Assembly (NCBI GenBank): GCA_001898645.1
Contig: MKUQ01000010.1
Coordinates: 62,001 to 126,000 of the forward strand
Length of the DNA: 64,000 nt
Direction: 5' to 3'
From: Burkholderiales bacterium 70-64
GTDB taxonomy: Bacteria; Pseudomonadota; Gammaproteobacteria; Burkholderiales; Burkholderiaceae_E
The notes beneath the pieces were generated by a model. The model did no database searches. It was not told where the DNA came from and saw only the letters and a program-made list of their open reading frames with translations. Both the position numbers and the translations under genes were made by a program. The stretch's first letter is position 1. Each line of letters begins with the position of its first letter. This document shows positions 18,595-27,559 of this stretch, piece by piece.

Positions 18595-19518
18595 ATGCGC
18601 TTGTCTGGACGAACGGTTGCAGCGGCTCTCGCCACTGCGGTTGTTTCGATGTCGTTGCCCACCCGGCCCGCGCTTGCCCAGGAGGCGCGCGAACTGGTCG
18701 AATCCGGCATCCGCTACGAGCATGCCGAGGGCTTCGTGCGCGACTACGCGAAAGCGCATGCGCTGTACTGCGCAGCCGCCCGCATGAACGATGCCGATGC
18801 CCTGCTGCGCATGGGCTGGATGTACGCCAATGGCCGCGGCCTGCCGCGCGACGACGCCATCGCCAACACCCTGTTCCGCCGCGCCGGGAAGCTCGGCAGC
18901 GAGATGGGCGCGCGCCTGGCGCTGATGATCCCCGGCAGCGGCGACAAGCTGCCCGATTGCCTGCGCGCGCCCGCAGCGCCGAGCGCTGCCTCCGTCGCCG
19001 CTTCGGCGGGCCCGACCCCGACGATCGAGGACCCCGCCGAATTCCGCGGGCTGCCCGCCTCGATCGATCGCCGTAAGCTCGCGCAGACCGTCATCCGCAT
19101 GGCGCGCGAATACCGCCTCGATCCGCGGCTGGTGTTCGCGGTGATCCGCGCCGAATCGAACTTCGACCCGCTGGCACGCTCCCCGAAGAATGCCCAGGGC
19201 CTGATGCAGCTCATCCCCGAGACAGCCGAGCGCTTCGCGGTGCGCGACGCGCTCGACCCGATCGAGAACCTGCGCGGCGGCATGAGCTACCTGCGCTGGC
19301 TGCTGTCGTATTTCCGCGGCGACGTGGTGCTCGCCCTGGCAGCCTACAACGCCGGCGAAGGGGCGGTCGACCGCCATCGCGGCGTGCCCCCCTACCCGGA
19401 AACACTTGCCTACGTGCAACGCATCCGCGCGCTGTATCCTCTGGACCGACATGCGTTCGATGCGCGCATCGCGACGCCGTCGGCCTGGGTATCGGTGCGC
19501 CTCGCTTTCACGAAGTGA
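18595..19518 (+). CDS. Exported lytic transglycosylase with Sel1-like repeats
   Basis: A 307-residue protein with a signal peptide (cleavage after ALA-Q near residue 29), one or two Sel1/TPR-like repeats (residues about 30-110, DALLRMGWMYANGRGLPRD) and a C-terminal SLT domain with catalytic Glu in VIRAESNFDP, then SPKNAQGLMQLIP and AAYNAGEGAVDR. It would cleave peptidoglycan glycan strands in the periplasm, perhaps making room for the export machine. The ATG at 18595 has GAGGA six bases upstream; an earlier frame start at 18463 lacks this. A TACAAT hexamer at 18563-18568 could be its -10 box, but no good -35 partner is visible. Confidence 0.88.
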   Translation: MRLSGRTVAAALATAVVSMSLPTRPALAQEARELVESGIRYEHAEGFVRDYAKAHALYCAAARMNDADALLRMGWMYANGRGLPRDDAIANTLFRRAGKLGSEMGARLALMIPGSGDKLPDCLRAPAAPSAASVAASAGPTPTIEDPAEFRGLPASIDRRKLAQTVIRMAREYRLDPRLVFAVIRAESNFDPLARSPKNAQGLMQLIPETAERFAVRDALDPIENLRGGMSYLRWLLSYFRGDVVLALAAYNAGEGAVDRHRGVPPYPETLAYVQRIRALYPLDRHAFDARIATPSAWVSVRLAFTK

Positions 19519-19537
19519 AATAGTGCCTCGCGCCGAA

Positions 19538-19551
19538 GGGCGCGGCGTTGC
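19538..19551 (+). promoter_or_regulatory. Candidate sigma-54 (-24/-12) promoter before the export operon
   Basis: The segment AGGGCGCGGCGTTGCAT (from 19537) has GG at 19538-19539 and GC at 19550-19551, exactly the GG-N10-GC spacing of sigma-54 promoters, with a consensus TTGCA at the -12 side. The -24 side matches only at GG. It lies 83 bases before the export lipoprotein start, and the locus encodes PrsR, a sigma-54 activator, which makes it plausible. Both flanking halves are G+C-rich, so a chance match is possible. Confidence 0.45.
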
Positions 19552-19634
19552 ATATTCGGCGACTCCGACGGACGGCCCTCGCGAGTCGTCGTACGAGGCG
19601 AATAAGCTGAAATCTTGGCATGAGGAGTTCTTCG

Positions 19635-20231
19635 ATGTTCCGTATATTCGCCGCCCTGCTCGCCGCCCTGTTCGTGGCCGGCTGTGCGTCCACCCTCCCC
19701 CCGGCGCCGTCGCAGGCCGCTCAGCCCGAATATCGCTACATCATCGGCCCCGGCGATTCGTTGAACATCGTCGTCTGGCGCAACCCCGAGCTCTCCAGCA
19801 CCGTTCCGGTGCGTCCCGACGGGCGCATCACCACGCCGCTGGTCGAGGACATGGTGGCCCAGGGCAAGAACCCGAGCGAGCTGGCGCGCGAGATCGAAAC
19901 CGCGCTCAAGAAATACCTCCAGGATCCGGTCGTCACCGTGGTGGTGCAGAGCTTCGGCGGCGGCAATTCCGAGCAGGTGCGCGTGCTCGGCCAGGCAGTC
20001 AAGCCGGCCACCCTGCCGTACCGCCAGAACATGACCCTGCTCGACGTGATGATCGCCGTGGGCGGGCTCACCGACTTCGCCGCCGGCAACCGCGCCGTGC
20101 TGATCCGCGGCTCCGAGCAGAACAAGGGCTACAACGTGCGCTTGGCCGACCTCATCAAGCGCGGCGACGTCACGGCGAACATCCAGGTGCTGCCGGGCGA
20201 TGTGATCATCATCCCCGAAAGCTGGTTCTGA
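19635..20231 (+). CDS. XrtA-system polysaccharide export lipoprotein (Wza/EpsE-like)
   Basis: A 198-residue outer-membrane-associated export protein. It has a lipoprotein signal peptide with lipobox Cys17 (FVAGCAS), a Poly_export domain ([20 protein letters not shown] and [15 protein letters not shown]) and one SLBB-like domain ([17 protein letters not shown] to [11 protein letters not shown]). It is shorter than Wza and probably forms the periplasmic part of the channel, with the beta-barrel protein at 22811 as outer-membrane partner. The ATG at 19635 has GAGGAG seven bases upstream; the ATG at 19620 has none. First gene of a long + strand run. Confidence 0.93.
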   Translation: MFRIFAALLAALFVAGCASTLPPAPSQAAQPEYRYIIGPGDSLNIVVWRNPELSSTVPVRPDGRITTPLVEDMVAQGKNPSELAREIETALKKYLQDPVVTVVVQSFGGGNSEQVRVLGQAVKPATLPYRQNMTLLDVMIAVGGLTDFAAGNRAVLIRGSEQNKGYNVRLADLIKRGDVTANIQVLPGDVIIIPESWF

Positions 20232-20250
20232 GTCATCCGGCCCGACAGCC

Positions 20251-21819
20251 ATGCTCGAGACCCTCGCCCAGATCAAGTCGATCCTCCGCGGCATTTGGTT
20301 CTATCGCTGGACCGCCCTGCTGGTCGCGGCAGCCATCGGCCTGACGGCCGGCGTGGCGATCTGGCGCCTGCCCAACCAGTACCAGGCCTCCACGCGGGTG
20401 TTCGTCGACACGCAGTCGATCCTCAAGCCGCTGCTCAGCGGGCTGGCGGTCGAACCGAACGTCAACGAAGTGGTCGGCATGGTCGCGCGCACCGTGGTCA
20501 ACCGGCCCAACGCCGAGCGCGTGGCGCGCGCGGCCGACCTCGACCTGCGCGCCAAGACCAATGCCGAGCGCGACGAGATCGTCGACCGGTTGATGCGCGA
20601 CATCCGCTTCGGCGCGGTGTCCGGCGCCACCAACCTGTTCACCATCACCTACGTGAGCGACCAGCCGGCCACGGCGCGCAACGTGGTGCAGTCGCTGCTG
20701 AACATCTTCGTCGAGTCGAGCCTGGGCGCCAAGCGGCGCGACACCTCGCAGGCGCAGAAGTTCATCGACGACCAGATCAAGGCCTACGAGCAGAAGCTGG
20801 TCGAGGCGGAGAACGCCCTCAAGGAGTTCAAGATCCGCAACATGCGCCTGATGCCTGGGCTCGAGCGCAACTACCTCACCCAGGTGGGCGAGATCGAAGG
20901 CCAGCTGCGCGAGGCGCGCCTGGAGCTGCGCCAGGCCGAGAACGCCCGCGACGAGATGCGCCGGCAGGTCACCGGGGAGGCTCCGCTGGTCGCCGGACCG
21001 CCGGAGATCCCGGTGGGCGACGCCGGCTCCGCCGGCGACGAAGCCACCGAGTTCGATGCGCGCATCGAGGCGCAGCACAAGCGGCTCGACGAGCTGCAGC
21101 TGCGCTACACGCCCGCGCACCCCGACGTGGTGGCCACCAAGCGCGTGATCGCCGAGCTCGAGGCCCAGCGCGACAAGGCGCGCAAGACCAGGGCCAAGGC
21201 CGAGGGCGGGCGTGGCGGCATGATGGCCAACCCGGTGTTCCGCGAGCTGCGCATCGCGCTCGCCGACGCCGAGGCGCAGGTCGCCGCCCAGCGCGCCAAG
21301 GTCGCCGACTACGAGAGCCGCCTCGCCGAAGCGCGCCAGATGGCCCAGGCGGTGCCGCGCGTCGAGGCGGAGTACTCGCAGCTCAACCGCGACTACGCCG
21401 TCAACAAGGAAAACTACGACAAGCTGCTCACCCGGCGCGAATCCGCGCAGATGTCGAGCGAGGTCGATGCCTCGGCCGGCATCGGCGACTTCCGCGTCAT
21501 CGACCCGCCGCGCGTCGACCCCGATCCGGTCGGCCCCAAGCGCCCGCAACTGCTGGCGCTGGCGCTGCTCGGCTCGCTGGGCGCCGGGCTCGGCGTGGCC
21601 TTCGTGCGCGACCAGCTCAAGCCGACCTTCTTCGACCTGCGCACCCTGGCGCGCGACGCCGGTCTGCCGCTGCTGGGCGGCGTGTCGTACATCGCCAACG
21701 CCGCCGAGCGCGCGCAGCGACGCGTGGGCCTGATGGTGTTCTCGGTCTCCACGCTGGCGTACCTCGGCCTGTTCGCTGCGGCAATCGCGTACTACGCGCT
21801 GAAGTCATTCGTGAAGTAA
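20251..21819 (+). CDS. XrtA-system chain-length determinant protein (Wzz/GumC-like)
   Basis: A 522-residue inner-membrane polysaccharide co-polymerase. A membrane segment near residues 20-40 ([19 protein letters not shown]) and another near the C-terminus ([18 protein letters not shown]) bracket a large periplasmic coiled-coil region, with a third hydrophobic stretch near residue 430. The [20 protein letters not shown] start and the [14 protein letters not shown] motif before the second membrane segment are typical of Wzz. It controls chain length and works with the tyrosine autokinase encoded next, nine bases downstream. Confidence 0.93.
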   Translation: MLETLAQIKSILRGIWFYRWTALLVAAAIGLTAGVAIWRLPNQYQASTRVFVDTQSILKPLLSGLAVEPNVNEVVGMVARTVVNRPNAERVARAADLDLRAKTNAERDEIVDRLMRDIRFGAVSGATNLFTITYVSDQPATARNVVQSLLNIFVESSLGAKRRDTSQAQKFIDDQIKAYEQKLVEAENALKEFKIRNMRLMPGLERNYLTQVGEIEGQLREARLELRQAENARDEMRRQVTGEAPLVAGPPEIPVGDAGSAGDEATEFDARIEAQHKRLDELQLRYTPAHPDVVATKRVIAELEAQRDKARKTRAKAEGGRGGMMANPVFRELRIALADAEAQVAAQRAKVADYESRLAEARQMAQAVPRVEAEYSQLNRDYAVNKENYDKLLTRRESAQMSSEVDASAGIGDFRVIDPPRVDPDPVGPKRPQLLALALLGSLGAGLGVAFVRDQLKPTFFDLRTLARDAGLPLLGGVSYIANAAERAQRRVGLMVFSVSTLAYLGLFAAAIAYYALKSFVK

Positions 21820-21828
21820 GGGTTGCCC

Positions 21829-22857
21829 ATGAGCCTGATCGAACGCGCGGTCGCACGCCTCACGCAGAACGAATCCGACCCGCCCGGCGGCGGCCCCGCG
21901 GCGGCAAGCCCGGAGGCCGCCGAGCGCAAGACGACCATCGAGAGGCTCGCCGAGCGGTTGGAATCCGGGGCCATCGCCCCTGCGCCCGCCGCACCTTCGG
22001 CTGTCCCGCCCGCCGCACCGTCGGCGGCGCCGGCCGCCCGCGTCGCGGCACCCGGTGTGCCCGCCGCCCCTGCGCCGGCTGCGGCGCCCGCGGCCGCTCC
22101 TGCAACAGCCGCGCCCGCCGGCCCCGAGCCGCTGCGCATCCACCTCGAAGGCCTGCGCGCACGCGGCATGGTGGTGCCCAGCGGCACCCCCACGCAGACC
22201 TCGCAGGAGTTCCGCATCGTCAAGCGGCCGCTGCTGGCCAATGCGTTCGGGCGCAGCGGCCAGGCGCCGGTGCGCAACGGCAAGCGGATCATGGTTACCA
22301 GCGCTCTCCCCGGCGAAGGCAAGAGCTTCTGTGCGATCAACCTCGCCATGAGCATCGCCGCCGAGCGCGACCATGGCGTGATCCTGATCGATGCCGACGT
22401 GGCGCGCCCGTCGATCCCGCGCGAGCTGGGCATCGAGGTGCAGGCCGGTCTGATGGACTGGCTCGTCGACGGCGCCCCCGACCTCTCGCAGTTGGTCCTG
22501 CCCACCAATGTCGATACACTGTCGATCCTGCCGGCCGGGCGGCGACACGAACAGGCCACCGAGTTGCTGGCGAGCGAGTCGATGGGGCGGCTGCTCGCGC
22601 AGCTGAGCGAGCGTTATCCCGATCGCATCCTCATCTTCGATTCGCCGCCGCTGCTGGTCACCACCGAGGCGCGCGTGCTCGCCTCGTACATGGGCCAGAT
22701 CGTCATGGTCGTCGAGGCCGGCAAGACGCCTCGCAGCGTGGTCGCCGAGGCGCTCGAGGCCATCGGGTCCAGTGAGATCGTCGGGCTCGTCCTGAACAAG
22801 GCGCACAAGATTGAGACCAGCGGCTACTACCAGGGATACGGCTACGGCGCGGCCTGA
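21829..22857 (+). CDS. XrtA-system tyrosine autokinase (CpsD/CapB family)
   Basis: A 342-residue cytoplasmic bacterial tyrosine kinase partnered with the Wzz protein. After an Ala/Pro-rich linker (about residues 46-98) comes the kinase domain with Walker A ALPGEGKS (residues 159-166), Walker A' LIDADVARPS and Walker B ILIFDSPPLLV. The C-terminus ends with a Tyr cluster (SGYYQGYGYG), the usual autophosphorylation tail. The ATG at 21829 follows an AAGGG six bases upstream; the TTG at 21823 is less likely. The last 47 bases, including the Tyr-cluster codons, overlap the start of the beta-barrel gene in another frame. Confidence 0.93.
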   Translation: MSLIERAVARLTQNESDPPGGGPAAASPEAAERKTTIERLAERLESGAIAPAPAAPSAVPPAAPSAAPAARVAAPGVPAAPAPAAAPAAAPATAAPAGPEPLRIHLEGLRARGMVVPSGTPTQTSQEFRIVKRPLLANAFGRSGQAPVRNGKRIMVTSALPGEGKSFCAINLAMSIAAERDHGVILIDADVARPSIPRELGIEVQAGLMDWLVDGAPDLSQLVLPTNVDTLSILPAGRRHEQATELLASESMGRLLAQLSERYPDRILIFDSPPLLVTTEARVLASYMGQIVMVVEAGKTPRSVVAEALEAIGSSEIVGLVLNKAHKIETSGYYQGYGYGAA

Positions 22858-24421
22858 GCGGCGCCCGCCGGCCGCGGCTGCATTCCGATCGCTGGCCGCC
22901 GGGGCGCTGGTCGCGTTGTGGGCGGGCGCCGCCGGCGCCCAGGGCAGCGGCATCGCGTCCCCGGTGGAGCGCCCGGTGCTCTTCCCTGGCGTTCGCGCGT
23001 CGGCCACGTACTCCGACAACGTCCTGCACACCCAGGCCAACAAGACCGGCGACCTGATCCTGGAGGTCTCGCCCTACATCACCGCGCAGTCGAACGCTCC
23101 GCGCGCGACCTACAACCTCTTCTACCAGATACGCAACTTCGTGCGCGTCGACGAGGGCGAGACCGATTTCTTCCGCCATGCGCTGAACGGTCGCGGCTCG
23201 TTCGCCCTGTACGAAGACAAGCTGTGGGTCGACCTGTACGGCTACGCGGGCACCATCAACGCCTCGGCCGCCGGACCGATCGCCTTCGACCCCGGGGCTT
23301 CGTTCGTCAACACCGCCAACATCCGCGTCTTCAGCGTGTCGCCGTGGTACCGCGACCGCCTCGGCAGCCTCGCCACCTACCAGCTGCGCTACACGGCCAC
23401 CAACACCAGCGGCAACACCGGCCTCACGACGGCGCGGCTCAACCAGATCGGCTCGGCCATCGTCGACGGCATCAACGACGGTTCGTCGCCGTGGAGCTGG
23501 CGCTGGCACGGCGAGTTCCAGCAGCTGCAGTTCGCCGACGACTTCACGCGCAACCGGCGCGGCTCGGGCGTCACCCTGTACTACCGCGTGAACCCCGAGC
23601 TGCGCGTGTTCGGCACCTACGACTACGATCAGATCGACGGGCTGCGCAACCGCGACGGCGACGATTTCGGCTACGGCCCGGGGGCCGGGTTCGAGTGGCG
23701 TCCCAATGCGCGCACCAGCCTCTCGGCCTCGGCCTCGCACCGCTACTACGGCACGGTGAGCAACGCCCAGGCCACCTACAGCGCGCGGCGCGCCACCATG
23801 GGCCTGACCTGGTCGCGCTCGGTGCTCACCAGCGCCGACGCCTCCCTGCTCTTCTTCGATCCGGCCTCCATCGCCTCCGGCGGGCTGGGCAACGTCAACC
23901 CGATCATGGCCAACCTGATCGCCGCCGGCATCGTGCTGCCGGCCGGCACGGCGCTCACCCAGGGGCTGGTCACCGATGCCGCGGTCTTCGACCGGCGCCT
24001 GACCGCCTTCTACGGCCTGCAGGGCGGCACCAACTCGCTCACCTTCTCGGCCTACTACTCCAACCGCGAGTCGGCCACCACCTTCGCCTCCACCGTGGCC
24101 ATCACCGGCATCCGCGGCGGCATCACCACGGCCGGCGTATTCGACGGCGAGCTGCGCCAGCGCGGCCTGGCGGTCAACTACCAGCACCGGCTCGACGCGC
24201 GATCACGCATCGACGTGCTGCTCAACCGCTCCGTCGTCGATTCCACCGCGCTGCAGGCCAATACTCACCTCGTCACCTTGCGTGGCGGCTACACCACCGA
24301 GCTCACCCGCGACACCACCGCCTTCGGCGGCTTTCGCCGCACCCAGCAGACCAGCGGCGACGGTGGCACGCGCTACGACGAGAACGCGATCTTCGGCGGC
24401 GTCGACATGCGCTTCCGCTAG
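22811..24421 (+). CDS. XrtA/PEP-CTERM-associated outer-membrane beta-barrel protein
   Basis: A 536-residue protein with an N-terminal signal peptide (cleavage after AGAAGA, near residue 43) and a body of alternating amphipathic strands rich in Tyr and Arg, as in GumK-like and PEP-CTERM-associated outer-membrane barrels. It should form the outer-membrane exit path for the polysaccharide. The start is TTG at 22811: a TGA in the same frame at 22793 rules out most upstream starts, and no ATG or GTG occurs before the mature protein. AAGG lies nine bases upstream. The C-terminus ends in a strand with terminal Phe-Arg (DMRFR), consistent with barrel insertion. Confidence 0.88.
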   Translation: MRPAATTRDTATARPERRPPAAAAFRSLAAGALVALWAGAAGAQGSGIASPVERPVLFPGVRASATYSDNVLHTQANKTGDLILEVSPYITAQSNAPRATYNLFYQIRNFVRVDEGETDFFRHALNGRGSFALYEDKLWVDLYGYAGTINASAAGPIAFDPGASFVNTANIRVFSVSPWYRDRLGSLATYQLRYTATNTSGNTGLTTARLNQIGSAIVDGINDGSSPWSWRWHGEFQQLQFADDFTRNRRGSGVTLYYRVNPELRVFGTYDYDQIDGLRNRDGDDFGYGPGAGFEWRPNARTSLSASASHRYYGTVSNAQATYSARRATMGLTWSRSVLTSADASLLFFDPASIASGGLGNVNPIMANLIAAGIVLPAGTALTQGLVTDAAVFDRRLTAFYGLQGGTNSLTFSAYYSNRESATTFASTVAITGIRGGITTAGVFDGELRQRGLAVNYQHRLDARSRIDVLLNRSVVDSTALQANTHLVTLRGGYTTELTRDTTAFGGFRRTQQTSGDGGTRYDENAIFGGVDMRFR

Positions 24422-24431
24422 GGTTTCAGAG

Positions 24432-25577
24432 ATGTACGAGTCGTACTACGGTCTTTCGGGCAAGCCGTTCCAGCTCAGCCCCGATCCCGAATTCTTCTTC
24501 GGCAGCCGCGGCCATCGCCGCGCGATGGCCTATCTCGAATACGGGCTGCACCAGGCCGAGGGCTTCATCGTGGTCACCGGCGAGGTCGGCGCGGGCAAGA
24601 CCACCCTGGTGCAGCAGCTGCTGCGGCGCCTGCCGGTGAACAACGTGGTGCCGGTGCAGATCGTCACCACGCAGCTCGAAGCCGAAGACCTGGTGCGCAT
24701 CGTGGCCAGCTCGTTCGGGCTGCCCACCGAGACCCAGGACAAGTCCACGCTGCTCATCCGCCTCGAGCAGTACCTGCGCCAGCTCCAGACCGAGGGCAAG
24801 CGGGCGCTGCTCATCGTGGACGAGGCGCAGAACCTGGGCGCGCGCGCCATCGAGGAGCTGCGCATGCTGTCGAACTTCCAGGTCGGCACGCGCGCCATCC
24901 TGCAGAGCTTCCTGCTCGGCCAGCCCGAGCTGCGCGACCTCATGCAGCGCGCCGAGATGCGCCAGCTCAAGCAGCGCATCATCGCCGCCTACCACCTCGG
25001 CCCTCTCGATCGCGCCGAGACGCAGCAGTACATCGAGCACCGCCTCGCCCACGTCGGCTGGAAGAACGACCCCGCCTTCGACAGCACCGCGTTCGATCGC
25101 ATCTACGCGCTCACCCACGGCATCCCGCGGCGCATCAACACGCTGGCCGACCGGCTGCTGCTCAGCGGCTTCCTGAGCGAGCGCCACCGGCTGGGCGAGC
25201 GCGACGTGATCGAGGTCGCCGAGGAGCTGCGCCTGGAGCTCGGTCCGCGGCGCGGCTACCAGCGCGCGGAGGGGGCCGACGCCCCCGTCGCCGACGCGCC
25301 CCCCGCCGCATCCGGATCCGCCGACGAGGCCGCCGGCCAGGCCACCCTCGAGGCCGTGGACGAGGCGCTCGAGGAGATCGGCGCCCAGACGCCGGAGCGC
25401 GTCAACGGCAGCCCGGCCAGGCCGCAGCGCCCCATCGCGCCCGCGCGCATGGCCGCGCTCGAGGAGCGCGTCGAGATGCTCGAGTCCACCACCGGCATGA
25501 TCTTCGGCGCGCTCAAGAAGGTGCTGCGGCTGCTGCGCGTGCGCGCCTCCGAGGCCACCGAGCGGGATACGACGTGA
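24432..25577 (+). CDS. XrtA-associated AAA+ ATPase (ExeA/GspA-like)
   Basis: A 381-residue ATPase beginning MYESYYGLSGKPFQLSPDPE, the hallmark start of the family linked to general secretion ATPase ExeA. Walker A is GEVGAGKTT at residues 50-58 and Walker B is LLIVDEAQNL near residue 117; a sensor-like GIPRRINTLADR follows. The last 110 residues are acidic and Ala-rich with a coiled-coil tail. It is likely a motor or assembly ATPase for the export complex. It begins 10 bases after the barrel gene and its stop overlaps the deacetylase GTG start by four bases. Confidence 0.92.
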   Translation: MYESYYGLSGKPFQLSPDPEFFFGSRGHRRAMAYLEYGLHQAEGFIVVTGEVGAGKTTLVQQLLRRLPVNNVVPVQIVTTQLEAEDLVRIVASSFGLPTETQDKSTLLIRLEQYLRQLQTEGKRALLIVDEAQNLGARAIEELRMLSNFQVGTRAILQSFLLGQPELRDLMQRAEMRQLKQRIIAAYHLGPLDRAETQQYIEHRLAHVGWKNDPAFDSTAFDRIYALTHGIPRRINTLADRLLLSGFLSERHRLGERDVIEVAEELRLELGPRRGYQRAEGADAPVADAPPAASGSADEAAGQATLEAVDEALEEIGAQTPERVNGSPARPQRPIAPARMAALEERVEMLESTTGMIFGALKKVLRLLRVRASEATERDTT

Positions 25578-26416
25578 CGGCAGCGGTCAACGCGATGTCG
25601 ATCGACGTGGAGGACTACTTCCAGGTCGCCGCCTTCGCACCGTACATCGAGCGCGGGCGCTGGGACAGCATGCCCTGCCGCGTCGAACGCAACATGGCGC
25701 TCATCCTCGACCTCCTCGATCGGCACGACACCCGCGCCACCTTCTTCACGCTCGGCTGGATCGCCGAGCGCTATCCTTCGCTGGTGAAGCAGATCATCGA
25801 GCGCGGGCACGAACTGGCCAGCCACGGCTACGGGCACCTGCGCGCCAACGACCAGACTCCCGAGGCGTTCCACGCCGATCTCGCGCGCGCCAAGGCGCTG
25901 CTCGAAGACATCGGCGGAGTGGCCGTGAGCGGCTACCGGGCCCCGAGCTTCTCCATCGGCGCCGCCAACCTGTGGGCGCACGAGGTCATCGCCGAGACCG
26001 GGCACCGCTACAGCTCGAGCGTCTACCCCATCGCCCATGATCACTACGGCATGCCGGAGGCCCCGCGCTTCGCCTGGCGCACCCCTTCCGGCGTCATCGA
26101 GATCCCGCCCAGCTCGCTGCGCCTGTTCGGGCACAACCTGCCGGCTTCCGGCGGCGGCTACTTCCGGCTGCTGCCCTATCCGGTATCGCGCTGGAGCATC
26201 CGACGCATCAACGGCCATGACGGTGAGCCGTGCATCTTCTACTTCCATCCATGGGAGGTCGATCCGCAGCAGCCGCGCGTGGCGCAGGCGGGGATCAAGT
26301 CGAAGTTCCGGCACTATGTGAACCTCGAGCGCATGGCCGGCCGCCTCGATCGCCTGCTGTCCGATTTCCGCTGGGGACGCGTCGACCAGGTCTTCGCCGA
26401 CCGCCTCGCCCACTGA
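25574..26416 (+). CDS. XrtA-system polysaccharide deacetylase (DUF3473)
   Basis: A 280-residue carbohydrate esterase-4-like enzyme. The NodB domain shows the catalytic/metal DVEDYF near residue 12, the metal His pair in ELASHGYGHL, and GYRAPSFSI; the C-terminal DUF3473 part contains the FYFHPWEVDPQQPR segment. No signal peptide is present, so it probably works in the cytoplasm or at the inner membrane, removing N-acetyl groups from the glycan. The GTG at 25574 overlaps the ATPase stop (GTGA); an in-frame ATG at 25595 is an alternative. One of three deacetylase-like genes in the window. Confidence 0.92.
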   Translation: MTAAVNAMSIDVEDYFQVAAFAPYIERGRWDSMPCRVERNMALILDLLDRHDTRATFFTLGWIAERYPSLVKQIIERGHELASHGYGHLRANDQTPEAFHADLARAKALLEDIGGVAVSGYRAPSFSIGAANLWAHEVIAETGHRYSSSVYPIAHDHYGMPEAPRFAWRTPSGVIEIPPSSLRLFGHNLPASGGGYFRLLPYPVSRWSIRRINGHDGEPCIFYFHPWEVDPQQPRVAQAGIKSKFRHYVNLERMAGRLDRLLSDFRWGRVDQVFADRLAH

Positions 26417-26423
26417 CCGCGCC

Positions 26424-27548
26424 ATGAACACCGCCACCGAAGTACAGGCGCTTTCCGACACCCGTGCAGCGCAGGCCGCACGCCCCGCGGCCGCCCTCGG
26501 CGCCGTCCAGGACATCGCCTCGCCGGTCACCGTGACAGTGGCCACCGACGCCGATGCACAGCGCTGGCAGGCATGGGTCGACGCCCACCCGCAGGCGAGC
26601 ATCTATCATGCCTGGGCGTGGCGCAGCGTGCTGCAACAGGCCTTCGGCCATCGTCCGCACTACCTCGTCGCCAACCGCGCCGGCCGCATCGTCGGCGTGC
26701 TGCCGCTCGCGCAGGTCAAGACGCTGCTGTTCGGCCACTCGCTGGTGAGCCTGCCTTTCTGTCCCTACGCCGGCCCGCTCGGGGAAGACCGCGCGGCGCT
26801 CGATGCGCTCGATCATCACGCCGAGGCGCTGGCGCGCGAGCTCGGCGTGGATCACCTCGAATACCGCAGCCTCGGCCCTTCGCACCGCGGCTGGCCCTCG
26901 CAGGACCTCTACGTGGTGTTCCGCAAGGCGCTGAGCGCCGACCACGAGGCCAACATGAACGCCATTCCGCGCAAGCAGCGCGCCATGGTACGCAAGGGCA
27001 TCAAGGCCGGCCTCACGAGCGAGACGGGCGACGTCGATACCTTCTTCCGGCTGTTCGCGGACAACGTGCACCGGCACGGCACGCCGGCGCACAGCCGCCG
27101 CTTCTTCGAGCTCACCCTGGAGGCCTTCGGCGAGCAGGCCGACATCCTCGTCGTGCGTGACGCGCAGGGCGTGCCGGTGAGCGGCGTGCTCAACCTGTAT
27201 CACCGTGACGAGGTGCTGCCCATGCACGCCGGCGACGATCCGCGCGCGCGCGAGCTGGCCGCCAACGACTTCAAGTACTGGGAGCTGATGCGCCGCTCGG
27301 TCGAGCGCGGCTATCGCGTCTTCAACTACGGCCGCAGCAAGCGCGGCACGGGGCCGTTCGACTTCAAGAAGAACTGGGGCTTCGAGCCCGCTCCCCTCAC
27401 CTACGAATACCGCCTGCTCGGGCGCACCACCGTGCCGCAGAACAACCCGCTCAACCCGAAGTACCGGCTGATGATCGCCACCTGGCGGCGGCTGCCGCGC
27501 TGGCTGGTCAATATCGTCGGCCCGTACCTGGTGCGCGGGCTGGGCTGA
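26424..27548 (+). CDS. XrtA-system FemAB-like aminoacyl/acyl transferase
   Basis: A 374-residue protein of the FemAB/GNAT-fold family specific to exosortase A loci. FemAB proteins in Gram-positive bacteria add amino acids from aminoacyl-tRNA to peptidoglycan; the role of this branch is unproven. Visible features are DAHPQASIYHAWAWRSVL near the N-terminus, FNYGRSKRGTGPFDFKKNWG near residue 300 and a basic C-terminus. There is no signal peptide or membrane segment. It lies between the deacetylase and exosortase A, with gaps of 7 and 11 bases, so it is likely co-translated with them. Confidence 0.9.
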   Translation: MNTATEVQALSDTRAAQAARPAAALGAVQDIASPVTVTVATDADAQRWQAWVDAHPQASIYHAWAWRSVLQQAFGHRPHYLVANRAGRIVGVLPLAQVKTLLFGHSLVSLPFCPYAGPLGEDRAALDALDHHAEALARELGVDHLEYRSLGPSHRGWPSQDLYVVFRKALSADHEANMNAIPRKQRAMVRKGIKAGLTSETGDVDTFFRLFADNVHRHGTPAHSRRFFELTLEAFGEQADILVVRDAQGVPVSGVLNLYHRDEVLPMHAGDDPRARELAANDFKYWELMRRSVERGYRVFNYGRSKRGTGPFDFKKNWGFEPAPLTYEYRLLGRTTVPQNNPLNPKYRLMIATWRRLPRWLVNIVGPYLVRGLG

Positions 27549-27559
27549 AGGACCTTCCG

